Assembly: GCF_001729785.1 (NCBI RefSeq) | Contig: NZ_CP017183.1 | Span: 372,001 to 436,000, forward strand | DNA length: 64,000 nt | Origin: Enterobacter hormaechei subsp. xiangfangensis | GTDB lineage: Bacteria > Pseudomonadota > Gammaproteobacteria > Enterobacterales > Enterobacteriaceae | Direction of reading: 5' to 3' | Shown here: piece after piece, positions 1 through 8,701 of the stretch | How the letters are laid out: every line of letters begins with the position of its first letter | Position numbering within the stretch: position 1 is the stretch's first letter | Translations under genes and position numbers: made by a program | Notes under the pieces: model-generated | Told to the model about the DNA's origin: nothing | What the model saw: only the letters and a program-made list of their open reading frames with translations | Databases searched by the model: none

Positions 1-305
1 CACCATGGCACGATGTTTTCGGCGCTCATCAGGCCAAACGGAATGGAGAGGATCACGGCGAGGGCGGTGCCCCAGACGGCAATTTGCAGGGTGATCGCCA
101 TTTCACCGAGGTAGTCCTGCCACTGGCTGAAGTCCGGTGGGAAGAAGTCGGCGGCGAAGGTCGCCATGTTGCCTGAGTCCCTGAAGAGCAGCAGCGGATC
201 CATCTCCGCGCCCTTCCAGGAGATAACGAGCACCGCCAGCAGAACAGCCCAGCTTATGAGCGAGAACCAGCTGCGTTTTGGCGGCGGGAGGGTGATGGTT
301 TGCAT
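1..305 (-). CDS. phnE: Phosphonate ABC transporter permease PhnE (5'-partial at the left edge)
   Basis: This is the N-terminal 101 codons of the membrane permease of the phosphonate importer; the rest lies left of the window. It begins with [13 protein letters not shown], followed by a hydrophobic first membrane segment (about residues 15-30) and, near residues 70-90, the start of the binding-protein-dependent permease domain. It follows phnD on the same strand, in the usual phnC-phnD-phnE order, so it is the channel subunit partnering PhnC and PhnD in the inner membrane. The start is the ATG at 303-305. Expression probably depends on the phn promoter upstream of phnC. Confidence 0.93.
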   Translation of the reverse strand, partial: MQTITLPPPKRSWFSLISWAVLLAVLVISWKGAEMDPLLLFRDSGNMATFAADFFPPDFSQWQDYLGEMAITLQIAVWGTALAVILSIPFGLMSAENIVPW

Positions 306-327
306 GTTGGCTCCTTTGGGTTTAGTC

Positions 328-349
328 CCCTCTCCCTTGAGGGAGAGGG
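328..349. repeat. GC-rich palindrome between phnD and phnE
   Basis: A 9-bp perfect inverted repeat (CCCTCTCCC, loop TTGA, GGGAGAGGG) lies between the phnD stop and the phnE start. It has no U-tract on the minus strand, so it looks like an RNA-stabilising or attenuating hairpin rather than a terminator. A closely similar palindrome sits inside dsbD (19945-19968), and a shorter relative follows yjeM (43332-43353), which suggests a dispersed repeat family. Confidence 0.6.
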
Positions 350-358
350 AGAAAGGCG

Positions 359-1375
359 TTACTGCACCGCTTTATTCACGCTGGTCATGGCGCCGAGCGC
401 GGCGGTCAGGCGGTCAAGATCGTCCAGCTGCGCCTGAATTTCCGACACTTTGCTGTTCTTCTCTTCGTCCTTCAGGCCTTTGTTGTCCTTCACGCCCTGC
501 ATCTGCTTGAACAGCGCCAGCTGGCGAATCGGCACCAGTTGCAAATCGCTGGACGCGCGGAACGGTGCCCAGCCCAGACGTGCCAGAACCGCTTTCTCTT
601 CCGGCGTTTTGCCGTAGTTCATAAAGAAGTCGTAGACCTTGTCCTTGGTGTTCTCGGAGAGGTTTTTGCGCCACACGATCGGGTCGCCCGGGATCAGCGG
701 TGATTTCCAGATAACCTTGATTTCCTTCAGCTTTTCCGGCGCGGAGGTCTTCAGCTTGTCGAGGTTTTCAGTGTTGTTGGTAGCAACGTCAACCTGCTTA
801 TTCGCCACGGCCAGGGCATTGGTTTCGTGGCTGGCGTTAACCGTGCGCTTAAAGTCGCTGGCGGAGACGTTGTTTTTCGCGAAGACGTAGTAGCCAGGGA
901 CGAGGAAGCCGGAGGTAGAGTTCGGGTCGCCGTTACCAAAGGTCAGCTCTTTGCGTTTGGCGAGCATGTCGTTGAGGTTGTTGATCGGGCTGTCTTTGTT
1001 AACGATCAGCACGCTCCAGTAGCCCGGAGAGCCGTCTGCCGCAACGGTCTGGGCGAACACCTGGCCGTTCGCGCGATCTACCGCTTCCATAGCAGAGAGG
1101 TTGCCATACCAGGCGATGTCGACTTTGTTGAAGCGCATTCCCTGAATGATGCCCGCGTAATCCGGGGCGAAGAACGCGTTCACTTTGATCCCCAGTTTGG
1201 TTTCCATATCTTTCAGGAACGGTTCCCACTGGGGTTTCAGGTTCTGCTGTGATTCTGTCGAAATGATGCCAAAGTTCAGTGCTTTTTCCTGCTCCTCGGC
1301 GTGGGCCGGGCTTAACAGGGTGCTGATGCTGAACATGCTGGTGAAGGCCAGCGCGGCAACCGTTTTATAGCTCAT
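359..1375 (-). CDS. phnD: Phosphonate ABC transporter periplasmic binding protein PhnD
   Basis: Periplasmic solute-binding protein that captures phosphonates (2-aminoethylphosphonate and related compounds) and delivers them to PhnE/PhnC. The protein opens with a Sec signal peptide ending around PAHA (residues 21-24), then the binding domain with motifs such as FGIIST and the [17 protein letters not shown] stretch. An in-frame ATG two codons upstream abuts the GAGGA Shine-Dalgarno directly. The ATG at 1375 is spaced six bases from it and gives 338 residues, the E. coli length, so it is preferred. It lies 22 bases downstream of phnC and is clearly in the same operon. Confidence 0.95.
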   Translation of the reverse strand: MSYKTVAALAFTSMFSISTLLSPAHAEEQEKALNFGIISTESQQNLKPQWEPFLKDMETKLGIKVNAFFAPDYAGIIQGMRFNKVDIAWYGNLSAMEAVDRANGQVFAQTVAADGSPGYWSVLIVNKDSPINNLNDMLAKRKELTFGNGDPNSTSGFLVPGYYVFAKNNVSASDFKRTVNASHETNALAVANKQVDVATNNTENLDKLKTSAPEKLKEIKVIWKSPLIPGDPIVWRKNLSENTKDKVYDFFMNYGKTPEEKAVLARLGWAPFRASSDLQLVPIRQLALFKQMQGVKDNKGLKDEEKNSKVSEIQAQLDDLDRLTAALGAMTSVNKAVQ

Positions 1376-1397
1376 TTCCATTCCTCGTTATGGGTCG

Positions 1398-2186
1398 TTA
1401 TGCAGCCTGCGCGCGCTCTTCGACGCGGTTTACGCTGCGGTAGAGATGGTCAAAACGTTCGTTATCAAACTGGTGGCTTGCGCCATCAAAGAACACATGT
1501 CCCTGACGCAGGGCGACGATGCGCTCGCAGTAGCGCAGGGCGTAATCCACCTGATGCAGCGTCACCACCACGGTGATGCCGTCGTTCTGATTGATGTCGC
1601 GCAGGGTTTCCATCACGATGCGGGCGGACTCCGGATCCAGCGAGGCGATAGGTTCATCGGCCAGGATAATTTTGGCTTTCTGCATCAGGGCGCGGGCAAT
1701 GGCGACGCGCTGCTGCTGTCCGCCGGAGAGCGTGGAGACGCGCTGGTGGGCGAAATGCGCCATGCCGACGCGGGTCAGCGCCTGTAAGGCTTCTTGCTTC
1801 TGGGATAGGGAGAACCAGCGCAGGCAGGTGCGCCAGAACGGGGTGCTGCCGAGCGCGCCAATCAGCACGTTCTCGAGCACGGTCAGGCGGTTCACCAGGT
1901 TGAACTGCTGAAAGATATAGCCCGTCTGAGCGCGGCTTTTGCGAATATCGCTCGCCAGACGCCCCGCATGTTGCACGGTGTTCCCCAGCAGTTCGACGCG
2001 GCTTTCCGGCGTTTTGTCACAGGTAATCAGGCCGCTCAAGTGACGAAGAAGGGTGGATTTACCTGAACCAGACGGCCCCAACAGCGCCACCATTTCGCCC
2101 TGCTGGACGGTCAGATCAACGGCATGCAGCGCCTTGTTGTGATGGAAGGTTTTGCTCAGTTTCTCGACGCGAATGACAGTTTGCAT
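1398..2186 (-). CDS. phnC: Phosphonate ABC transporter ATP-binding protein PhnC
   Basis: ATPase subunit that powers phosphonate import. The Walker A motif GPSGSGKST is at residues 37-45, the ABC signature LSGGQQQR near 154-161, and the Walker B stretch IILADEP follows, with a switch histidine further on. The length (262 residues) is that of E. coli PhnC. It is the first gene of the transporter set (phnC-phnD-phnE on the minus strand), behind yjdN. The family is normally under PhoB control; only a weak Pho-box-like sequence is visible upstream. Confidence 0.95.
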   Translation of the reverse strand: MQTVIRVEKLSKTFHHNKALHAVDLTVQQGEMVALLGPSGSGKSTLLRHLSGLITCDKTPESRVELLGNTVQHAGRLASDIRKSRAQTGYIFQQFNLVNRLTVLENVLIGALGSTPFWRTCLRWFSLSQKQEALQALTRVGMAHFAHQRVSTLSGGQQQRVAIARALMQKAKIILADEPIASLDPESARIVMETLRDINQNDGITVVVTLHQVDYALRYCERIVALRQGHVFFDGASHQFDNERFDHLYRSVNRVEERAQAA

Positions 2187-2230
2187 GTGCCCGGCCTCAC
2201 GATAAATGTGGCCTCATGCTGGCGCATCAA

Positions 2231-2249
2231 TATGACATTCAGGTTAAGT
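2231..2249 (-). promoter_or_regulatory. Weak Pho-box-like sequence upstream of phnC
   Basis: On the minus strand the sequence reads CTTAACC, four bases, TGTCATA. The second 7-mer fits the PhoB half-site (CTGTCAT-like) and the first fits poorly. It lies about 45 bases upstream of the phnC start. The phn operon is a known PhoB target in E. coli, which is why the site was looked for; the match alone is not convincing. Confidence 0.25.
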
Positions 2250-2302
2250 GTTGGTTGCGGGAGTTTGAAGAGTTGAGGGGAGTTTGATGACAATCACCCT
2301 AG

Positions 2303-2363
2303 GCCCGGCCAGCGCAGCGCCACCGGGCGCTGTTGCCGGATGCGCTGCGCTTATGCGGCCTAC
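2303..2363. repeat. Pair of REP elements between phnC and yjdN
   Basis: Two imperfect REP palindromes stand in a row: GCCCGGCCAGCGCAGCGCC... at 2303-2328 and GCCGGATGCGCTGCGC... at about 2332-2363. They form a BIME-like unit downstream of yjdN. The second reaches into the yjdN stop codon, so the end of that gene is built partly from REP sequence. Confidence 0.75.
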
Positions 2364-2791
2364 GATTTAACGACGTTAATCATCCACGGCACGCCGTATT
2401 TATCGGTGACTTTCCCGAATCCGTGCGCCCAGAAAGTCTCCTGCCAGGCCATTTCGACATTGCCGCCATCAGAGAGGTTGTCGAACCAGCGTTTGCCTTC
2501 ATCCACGTCCTGCGTGTCGAGCACCAGCGTAAATCCGGCGTACTGCGTGCTGCTACCGGGTGGCAGACCATCGCTCATCATGATATCGCTGCCGGCAATG
2601 CGGACATTAGAGTGGGCGATGGCGGTATCCGGGAAGTTCATGCCTGACGGACAGCCTTCTTCGCTGTTTTCGTCTTTGGGCATTTCGCCGAAGGTGATTT
2701 TGTAGAGGAGTTCTGCGCCGACGGCCTGCTGATAGAAGGCCGTCGCCTCCGCACAGTTGCCGGCGAAAGAGATGTAGGGACTTAACGGCAT
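2360..2791 (-). CDS. yjdN: VOC-superfamily protein YjdN (PhnB-like)
   Basis: A 143-residue member of the vicinal-oxygen-chelate (glyoxalase/bleomycin-resistance fold) superfamily, formerly called PhnB. It starts MPLSPYISFAGNCAEATAFY, the usual first beta-alpha unit, and has paired half-domains typical of the PhnB/3-demethylubiquinone methyltransferase-like group. A GAGGT Shine-Dalgarno precedes the ATG. It sits between yjdM and phnC as in E. coli, but it is not needed for phosphonate breakdown there and no enzymatic activity is established, so the neighbourhood alone does not give it a role. Confidence 0.9.
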   Translation of the reverse strand: MPLSPYISFAGNCAEATAFYQQAVGAELLYKITFGEMPKDENSEEGCPSGMNFPDTAIAHSNVRIAGSDIMMSDGLPPGSSTQYAGFTLVLDTQDVDEGKRWFDNLSDGGNVEMAWQETFWAHGFGKVTDKYGVPWMINVVKS

Positions 2792-2837
2792 AATCTTTAC
2801 CTCACGTAAGAAAAGCCCGTTAAGTGTAGTTCCCGAA

Positions 2838-2865
2838 CGCCCGGTAAGCGAAGCGTCACCGGGCG
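2838..2865. repeat. REP-like palindrome between yjdM and yjdN
   Basis: An imperfect palindrome with arms CGCCCGGT and ACCGGGCG around a TAAGCGAAGCGTC-type loop, the core of enterobacterial REP elements. It follows the yjdM stop codon directly and could protect the 3' end of that transcript. Confidence 0.65.
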
Positions 2866-2871
2866 GGACAA

Positions 2872-3207
2872 TCAGTTCTTTTTCACGAACTCAGATTTCA
2901 GTTTCATCGGACCGAAGCCGTCAATTTTGCAGTCGATATTATGATCGCCTTCAACCAGACGGATATTTTTAACTTTAGTGCCGATCTTCAGCATGGAGGA
3001 GCTGCCTTTTACCTTAAGATCTTTCACAACGGTAACGCTGTCGCCGTCTGCCAGCAGGTTGCCATTCGCGTCTTTCACGATCAGCGCATCGCTGTCCTGC
3101 GCAGGCTCCGCATCGTTCCATTCATGGGCGCATTCCGGGCAAACGAACATGCCATTGTCTTCATAGGTGTATTCAGAATTGCATTTCGGGCAGTGTGGAA
3201 GTTGCAT
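2872..3207 (-). CDS. yjdM: Zinc-ribbon protein YjdM (PhnA family)
   Basis: A 111-residue protein of the PhnA/YjdM family. It opens with a zinc ribbon (Cys6, Cys9, Cys23, Cys26 in [13 protein letters not shown]...MFVCPEC), followed by the conserved PhnA domain with [14 protein letters not shown]. The open frame extends 50 codons upstream, but that extension has no family resemblance; the ATG at 3207 matches the known start. Despite the old name it is not the phosphonoacetate hydrolase, and its cellular role is not established. It heads the yjdM-yjdN-phnCDE series. Confidence 0.92.
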   Translation of the reverse strand: MQLPHCPKCNSEYTYEDNGMFVCPECAHEWNDAEPAQDSDALIVKDANGNLLADGDSVTVVKDLKVKGSSSMLKIGTKVKNIRLVEGDHNIDCKIDGFGPMKLKSEFVKKN

Positions 3208-3798
3208 GTGGGTATCCTCAAAAGTGTTAACACGCTGGAAAACGCCAGCTAAATGACGGCAGTGTGCCGAAAAAGGCAGCGAGTATAACGCAAATCCCCA
3301 CTTTTGTCGGTGATATTGTTTTATAAAAATAGCGCATAAATGCGCAAGCGATGACACGAACTGTCAGTGAATTAAGGGAAGCGTATGCCCTGAACGGCAG
3401 AGATCGTAATCATGCTAAATGTATCGAATATTTTATTACAGCAAATTGCTACGCTGTGCCATTTCGGATAAGGTGAAGGAACAAGCCGTTATTTATCTAC
3501 CCTCCTCTGACGACATACATCTTTTGGCGTCAGGGAATACCTCTCTTTTTTGGTGGGTAAATAACGATGATATATCCTGATGTTTCCTGAAAATGCGTTT
3601 TGTCTATTCACTTTTGGCTTTCTGGCCAGGGGGTGTTTTACACGTATTACGAGGGTGGGTTTTAAATTCTCATTATCTTCAGTTAGTTGTATTAAATGAA
3701 CATGTTTTCCATACGTGATCATATAAGCCTGAAAAGTATAATTAAAACATCGTGGCTTAATAAAAGTAATAAATTTGCGTTAAGGGAAGGCTTTTATC
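3208..3798. other. AT-rich intergenic region between yjdM and crfC
   Basis: This 591-base gap lies between divergent genes and must hold the promoters of yjdM and crfC. It is visibly more AT-rich than its surroundings, especially 3380-3790. A 77-codon minus-strand open frame (3489-3722) has no recognisable domain and no good Shine-Dalgarno, and I do not call it a gene. Just before crfC there is a purine-rich GGGAAGG ribosome-binding stretch. No tRNA, repeat or clear operator was seen. Confidence 0.6.
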
Positions 3799-6153
3799 AT
3801 GCACACACAGACCATATTTGAATTAAGCCAGGAAGCTGAACGTTTGTTACAGCTCGCTCTGAACAATCTTGATTCATTAAAATCTATGCCGATTGCAAAG
3901 CTGGATAGCACAACCGCTGCCATGAGCGGCGTTAATAACAACGTTTTGCCATTGCATTTTAGCGCACGAGGTGTCGACGCTCAGCAGGCGATGCTGAATA
4001 ATGAATTACGCAAAATAACCCGCCTCGAAATGGTACTGGCGATTGTGGGTACCATGAAAGCGGGAAAATCGACCACCATTAATGCGATTGTGGGCACGGA
4101 AGTGCTGCCGAACCGCAATCGTCCGATGACGGCGCTTCCCACGCTGATCCGCCATACGCCGGGCCAGAAGGAGCCGGTGCTGCATTTTTTGCACGTTTCG
4201 CCCATCGATACCCTGATTACCCAGTTGCAGAAAAAACTGTGCGATAAAGATCGCGGCAAGCTGGCGCGGCGTCTGGAAATCGACAAGGACATGAATACGC
4301 TGCTGGAGCGCATAGAAAGAGGTGAGGCGTTTGAAAAACATCACCTGGGCGCGGAGCCCATCTTTCATTGTCTGAAAAGCCTGAACGATCTGGTGCGGCT
4401 TTCTCAGGCGCTGGGCGTGGAGTTTCCGTTCTCTGAGTATGCCGCGATTGAACATATTCCGGTGATTGAGGTGGAGTTTGTGCATCTCGCCGGTCTGGAT
4501 GCGCACCTGGGGCAACTGACGCTGCTCGACACGCCGGGGCCGAACGAGGCCGGTCAGCCGCACCTGCAAAAAATGCTCAATGAGCAGTTGGCGCGCGCCT
4601 CCGCCGTTCTGGCGGTGATGGACTACACCCAGCTTAAATCCATTTCTGATGCTGAGGTTCGTCAGGCAATTTCGGCTGCCGGGAAATCCGTGCCGCTTTA
4701 CGCCCTGGTCAACAAATTCGATCAGAAAGATCGTAATAGCGACGATGAAGAGCAGGTGCGGGCGATGATTTCCGGCACGCTGATGAAAGGGAATATTTCT
4801 CCGGGGCAAATTTATCCGGTCTCTTCCATGTGGGCCTATCTGGCAAACCGCGCCCGCTATGAGATGAACGTCCATGGGCGCCTTCCCGATCATCAGGATC
4901 AGCGTTGGGTACAGGATTTTGCCGAGGCCGCGCTGGGCCGCCGCTGGCGAACGGCCGACCTGGACGATATTGACCATATTCGCCATGCGGCGGATCTGCT
5001 GTGGGAGGATTCGCTGTTCGAACAGCCCATCCGCAAACTGATTTACGCGGCTTACGCCAACGCCTCACTGTTCGCTTTACGGTCGGCATCGCATAAGCTG
5101 CTGAACTATGCGCAAAATGCCAGAGAATACCTGGACTTTCGCCATCAGGGACTGACGGTCGCTTTTGATGAGCTGGAGCTGAATATTGCGCGCCTGGAAG
5201 AGGATATGACGATGCTGCGTCAGCGGCAGAGCGTGGTGAGCGATGAGGTCCAGCATGAAGTTGAAGAGGCGCTCAACGCAACGGATGCTTTTCTGCTTCG
5301 CCAGAAAGATGAACTTCACCAGGCGCTGGGCGACATTTTTAGCCGCCCGTCTATTCTTGACTTAGCAGGCCGCGAGCCATCCAGTTTGCGTGAAGACGAC
5401 GCGGATGCGATCCAGCAGCTGGTGCTTGACGATGAAGGGCAGGCGCAGATTGTCCTGAGCAAGATCCGATCGTCATGCGAGCAGATTATGCTGAATGCGC
5501 AGAGCAGAATTGGCCGGGAGCTGGCGTTACGCTTCGATCAGCTGGAGTCTACGCTCGCCCGATCGTTGAATGAGGCGATGCGACCCATCGAGACGCGAAT
5601 TAAGGAACAGCTCAGTCATGCCGGATTTCGGGCGCGGATTAGCTTCCCGGCGTTTCAGGCAAACCAGCTTAATTTCAATACGCGCGGGTTATTTAATGAT
5701 GCCATTGTGCAGGACACCCCTCCCGCCAGTCAGCCAGCAGGGGCAGGCAGCGTACGTAATACCGTCTCGCGCTGGCTCAATAATCCCGGCTGGGGCTGGG
5801 AGGAGTATGTCGTGACGCGCACACGCTATGTCATCGACATCGCTCAGCTTCATGGCAAATTTACGCAACATACCGATCAGTTTTGCGATCAAATTCGTAA
5901 AGCTTTGGCCGCGCAGGTCGATGTCTCTGTTACGGCAGGTATGGCAACGTTCTTTGCAGAGTTTTCGTTGTGCCTGACCGGGTTACAGGAAAGCTTGCGT
6001 GATAGCCTTGCCGTTCGGCAGCAGAATGAGCATTCAACCCGGGCGCTTAGCCAGTTGTTGAAGCAAAGTATGACCACTGCGGCGTGGATTCAGGAAGATA
6101 CCCGACTGTTACGCGATGATATTCAAACCTTATTCGCGGCAGAGCAACCATGA
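3799..6153 (+). CDS. crfC: Dynamin-family GTPase, clamp-binding protein CrfC (YjdA)
   Basis: Large GTPase of the dynamin superfamily. In E. coli, CrfC binds the DNA polymerase sliding clamp and helps hold sister replication regions together. The GTPase motifs are visible: P-loop GTMKAGKS at residues 84-91, DTPG at 244-247 and NKFD at 305-308. Long helical stretches expected of a dynamin stalk follow (about 410-560 and 660-780). At 784 residues it is about 40 longer than the E. coli protein as I recall it, with the extra sequence in the central and C-terminal parts. Its last four bases overlap the yjcZ start, so the two are translationally coupled. Confidence 0.9.
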   Translation: MHTQTIFELSQEAERLLQLALNNLDSLKSMPIAKLDSTTAAMSGVNNNVLPLHFSARGVDAQQAMLNNELRKITRLEMVLAIVGTMKAGKSTTINAIVGTEVLPNRNRPMTALPTLIRHTPGQKEPVLHFLHVSPIDTLITQLQKKLCDKDRGKLARRLEIDKDMNTLLERIERGEAFEKHHLGAEPIFHCLKSLNDLVRLSQALGVEFPFSEYAAIEHIPVIEVEFVHLAGLDAHLGQLTLLDTPGPNEAGQPHLQKMLNEQLARASAVLAVMDYTQLKSISDAEVRQAISAAGKSVPLYALVNKFDQKDRNSDDEEQVRAMISGTLMKGNISPGQIYPVSSMWAYLANRARYEMNVHGRLPDHQDQRWVQDFAEAALGRRWRTADLDDIDHIRHAADLLWEDSLFEQPIRKLIYAAYANASLFALRSASHKLLNYAQNAREYLDFRHQGLTVAFDELELNIARLEEDMTMLRQRQSVVSDEVQHEVEEALNATDAFLLRQKDELHQALGDIFSRPSILDLAGREPSSLREDDADAIQQLVLDDEGQAQIVLSKIRSSCEQIMLNAQSRIGRELALRFDQLESTLARSLNEAMRPIETRIKEQLSHAGFRARISFPAFQANQLNFNTRGLFNDAIVQDTPPASQPAGAGSVRNTVSRWLNNPGWGWEEYVVTRTRYVIDIAQLHGKFTQHTDQFCDQIRKALAAQVDVSVTAGMATFFAEFSLCLTGLQESLRDSLAVRQQNEHSTRALSQLLKQSMTTAAWIQEDTRLLRDDIQTLFAAEQP

Positions 6154-7028
6154 CAACACAGCTACTGGACGGTCCCGGGCGGACGCTGGAGTGTATTCAT
6201 CCAAAATTTATGGTCGATTTGGTCCAGGGGGCGGATGCTGCACGTCACGCTCTCCTGGGGCCACAGCAACTACAATTTCGTGAGCGTTTGACGCAGGAGA
6301 TCATTACGCAGACCCGGCTGCGGCCGTGGGCAATGGCGGGAATGCTCAACGAAAATGCAGCACTGCGGCTGGGTCTGGCGGAGAAACTTGCCGGTATGCT
6401 CGACCCCGGACACCTTGCGCTGACCCGTATGTCCGACAGGCTGGTAGCCCTGCGCCAGCAGGTGAATCCACGCCTCCCTCAACCTCCCGGATTGTTGCAA
6501 CAGTACGAGGAGCTCTCCGCACATTTCAACCAGCGTGCCGCCTATAAAGAGAAAGCGCTCGCGCAGCGCGGCCTTACGGTTCAGGCGGGTGAGCACAGCG
6601 AGCAAATTTTTACCCGCTGGCGAGCCGGGCAGTATGACGGCTGGTCGCTGGCTGGCCGCTGCTTTATCGTGCTGGAAGAGTTGCGCTGGGGGGCGTTTGG
6701 CGATGCCTGTCGTCTGGCGAATAGTGATGTGGCGGCCATGCTGAAAGATAACCTGCGCAGCATGGCCGCAAATTATCTGGCACAGGAGATTAATGCTTCT
6801 CCCACCACCCGGCATTTTTACCATCAGTGGCTGACGACGCCCGCTTCTCCCGGTCTGATTGATTATAAAGATATGCTGGGCTGGCTGGGGGACTGGTGTC
6901 AGGCGGATAAACATCCGGTGAGCTGGTCAGTGACGCAGAGCTGGCAAACGGTCGCGCTGGGAATGCCAAGACTCTGTTCGGCAAAACGGCTGGTGGATGG
7001 CATGGTGGAAGAGATATTTGGTACGTGA
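6150..7028 (+). CDS. yjcZ: Conserved protein YjcZ, function unknown
   Basis: A 292-residue soluble protein with no domain I can assign; it is recognised by synteny and by similarity to E. coli YjcZ. No signal peptide, membrane segment or catalytic motif is apparent. It is rich in Leu, Ala, Gln and Trp and is probably mostly helical. The start ATG overlaps the crfC stop (ATGA), which is strong evidence of co-expression and suggests a joint role with the CrfC GTPase, although none has been shown. Literature names for this family are inconsistent. Confidence 0.85.
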   Translation: MTTQLLDGPGRTLECIHPKFMVDLVQGADAARHALLGPQQLQFRERLTQEIITQTRLRPWAMAGMLNENAALRLGLAEKLAGMLDPGHLALTRMSDRLVALRQQVNPRLPQPPGLLQQYEELSAHFNQRAAYKEKALAQRGLTVQAGEHSEQIFTRWRAGQYDGWSLAGRCFIVLEELRWGAFGDACRLANSDVAAMLKDNLRSMAANYLAQEINASPTTRHFYHQWLTTPASPGLIDYKDMLGWLGDWCQADKHPVSWSVTQSWQTVALGMPRLCSAKRLVDGMVEEIFGT

Positions 7029-7063
7029 TTGCCCCCCTCTTTTTAAAGAGGGGGGCGAAAGGG

Positions 7064-8056
7064 TTAGTGGTGCATTTCTACCGCTTCATGTTCTGTCCGG
7101 GACTCAGGCACATGCCCAAAGCGTCTGGCGTACAGTGCCGTGATGATAGGGACCAGAATTGCCGTCACAATCACGCTGGCGGCAACCAGAGCCGTGGCGG
7201 AAGCGGCTACGGGTTCAAAGGCCGGGTTAATCTGGGCGATAATCACCGGGTTGGCTACCGCAGCGCCTGCGGCCGAAGAGGCGGCCACACCCGCGGTTCC
7301 GTTGCCGCCCCCGATGACGCGGTCTGCAATAATCAGCGGAATACCCGTGATGACGATGACGGCAACACCCAGCACAATACCCAGCAGGCCGGTTTCCAGA
7401 ATTACGTTCAGGTTGATGGTATTGCCCAACGCGAAGCCGAAGAACGGGATCAGTACCGGGGTGGCTTTGCTGAAGAAATCGCGCAGATCGTGATCGAGGT
7501 TACCCAGCGCAAAACCAATCAGGAACGGCAGGATCGCCCCGACAAAATGGTGTAGTTCAAAGGAGGCAAGGCCAGCAGAACCCAGAATCAACATCGTCAT
7601 CAGTGGACCCGACTCCAGGGACATCAGCACGAACGCGCCCGATTCTTCTTTGGTGCCATATTGATTCATCAGGCTGGCATAGAGACCGCCGTTGGTCATA
7701 TCCATTGCTGAGACAATGGCCAGAACGGATAATCCGGCGAAGAAGCCAGTCTGAATTCCATTCTCCGGAATGAACATCGCACAGATCATGGCAACAACCC
7801 AGGCGACCGCAATTTTAGTAATGACCAACGTCCCTGATTTACGTAATACCGTACCTGTTGCACGCAAGTTAATAGATGCGCCGATGCAAAAGAACCAGAC
7901 TGCCAGAATCGGTACCGTTCCGGTGATCATACCTTTTGTAAAACCGCCAAAATAAGCACCGGTATTCGGGGCCAGCGTATTTAATATCGCGCCAAGTACC
8001 AGCGGGACCAGCATCATCCCGCCCGGGATGCGTTCTATAGTTGCTTTAATCTTCAT
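7064..8056 (-). CDS. kdgT: 2-keto-3-deoxygluconate permease KdgT
   Basis: Inner-membrane proton symporter that imports 2-keto-3-deoxygluconate, an intermediate of pectin and hexuronate breakdown. The sequence is the KdgT family from end to end ([14 protein letters not shown] near the start, [15 protein letters not shown] and FALGN repeats, about ten membrane segments). Two ATGs stand in tandem; the second (8056) is better spaced from the GAGGG Shine-Dalgarno and aligns with the E. coli start, giving 330 residues. In E. coli K-12 kdgT is elsewhere; here it sits between yjcZ and proP. A KdgR-like operator lies about 200 bases upstream. Confidence 0.93.
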   Translation of the reverse strand: MKIKATIERIPGGMMLVPLVLGAILNTLAPNTGAYFGGFTKGMITGTVPILAVWFFCIGASINLRATGTVLRKSGTLVITKIAVAWVVAMICAMFIPENGIQTGFFAGLSVLAIVSAMDMTNGGLYASLMNQYGTKEESGAFVLMSLESGPLMTMLILGSAGLASFELHHFVGAILPFLIGFALGNLDHDLRDFFSKATPVLIPFFGFALGNTINLNVILETGLLGIVLGVAVIVITGIPLIIADRVIGGGNGTAGVAASSAAGAAVANPVIIAQINPAFEPVAASATALVAASVIVTAILVPIITALYARRFGHVPESRTEHEAVEMHH

Positions 8057-8262
8057 CATTAACCCTCACATCTCGCCCGCGTGGCTGGCGGAAATCTCAA
8101 AAATAGATCAACAAATTCAGATGATTGCCTTTTTGGAGGCCAATCGATTCGTTACTTATGCTGTAAAGTGAAATTAAGGCGTTCAGTATTCCTTCATTTG
8201 AAAGCCGCTGAGATATCGTGTTCGGATTTATCATGCGATCTTTGGAATTGTGATTCAATCAA

Positions 8263-8282
8263 AACGAAACACTGTTTTAGTT
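8263..8282. promoter_or_regulatory. Candidate KdgR operator for kdgT
   Basis: The palindrome-like sequence AACGAAACACTGTTTTAGTT fits the KdgR box (AATGAAACANTGTTTCATT type) with few mismatches. KdgR is the IclR-family repressor of pectin and ketodeoxygluconate genes and controls kdgT in E. coli and soft-rot bacteria. The position upstream of kdgT supports the call; the site is predicted only. Confidence 0.6.
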
Positions 8283-8489
8283 ATCTCCGTCACATATTGA
8301 ATGGAAACAGGATTGCCCACGATTAATAATTAAATTTTGTGTAAATTCGCTGTGAAGAAATGTGATTGTATTTTGTTTGGGAATGAATAATAACGGGCGT
8401 TAAGATCTGTTTGATAAGGGGGTTGAGAATGACCTTACTTATCGTGAATTGACAAAAGCTGAAGGCATCTTACGAACAGGAAAAATATA

Positions 8490-8505
8490 TGTGAAGTTGA
8501 TCACA
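8490..8505. promoter_or_regulatory. Perfect CRP box upstream of proP
   Basis: TGTGA, six bases, TCACA: a perfect symmetric CRP-cAMP site about 200 bases before proP. In E. coli a CRP site overlaps proP promoter P1 and represses it, and the same arrangement is likely here. The gap 8057-8701 holds this site, the KdgR box and the P2 element; nothing else was recognised in it. Confidence 0.8.
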
Positions 8506-8602
8506 TATATAAACGCTGGTAGGGTAAAAAGGTCTTTAACTGCCCAGACAGGCGTCAACAGGTTCGGTTGTATTGAGTTAAAACGTCAATGTAAGTAAAC
8601 CT

Positions 8603-8611
8603 GCTACGCTT
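8603..8611 (+). promoter_or_regulatory. Sigma-S-type -10 element, proP P2
   Basis: GCTACGCTT fits the extended -10 of RpoS promoters (KCTAYRCTTAA). It lies about 90 bases before the proP start, where E. coli has the RpoS- and Fis-dependent P2 promoter. This would raise ProP on entry to stationary phase. Confidence 0.6.
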
Positions 8612-8701
8612 GAATAAGGAGATTCGCATGGAGCGGATCTCTGGTTCACAGCTTGCAAAATGCGCTGTGAAACGGACGGGGCTGAGTCTACGAGGAAAGC
8701 T

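Noticed and set aside
3489..3722. A 77-codon minus-strand frame before crfC
   Set aside because: It has no recognisable family and no ribosome-binding site and lies in AT-rich promoter DNA; kept only as a note in the intergenic entry.
8081..8326. An 81-codon plus-strand frame in the kdgT-proP gap
   Set aside because: It overlaps the predicted kdgT control region, has no domain and has a poor start.
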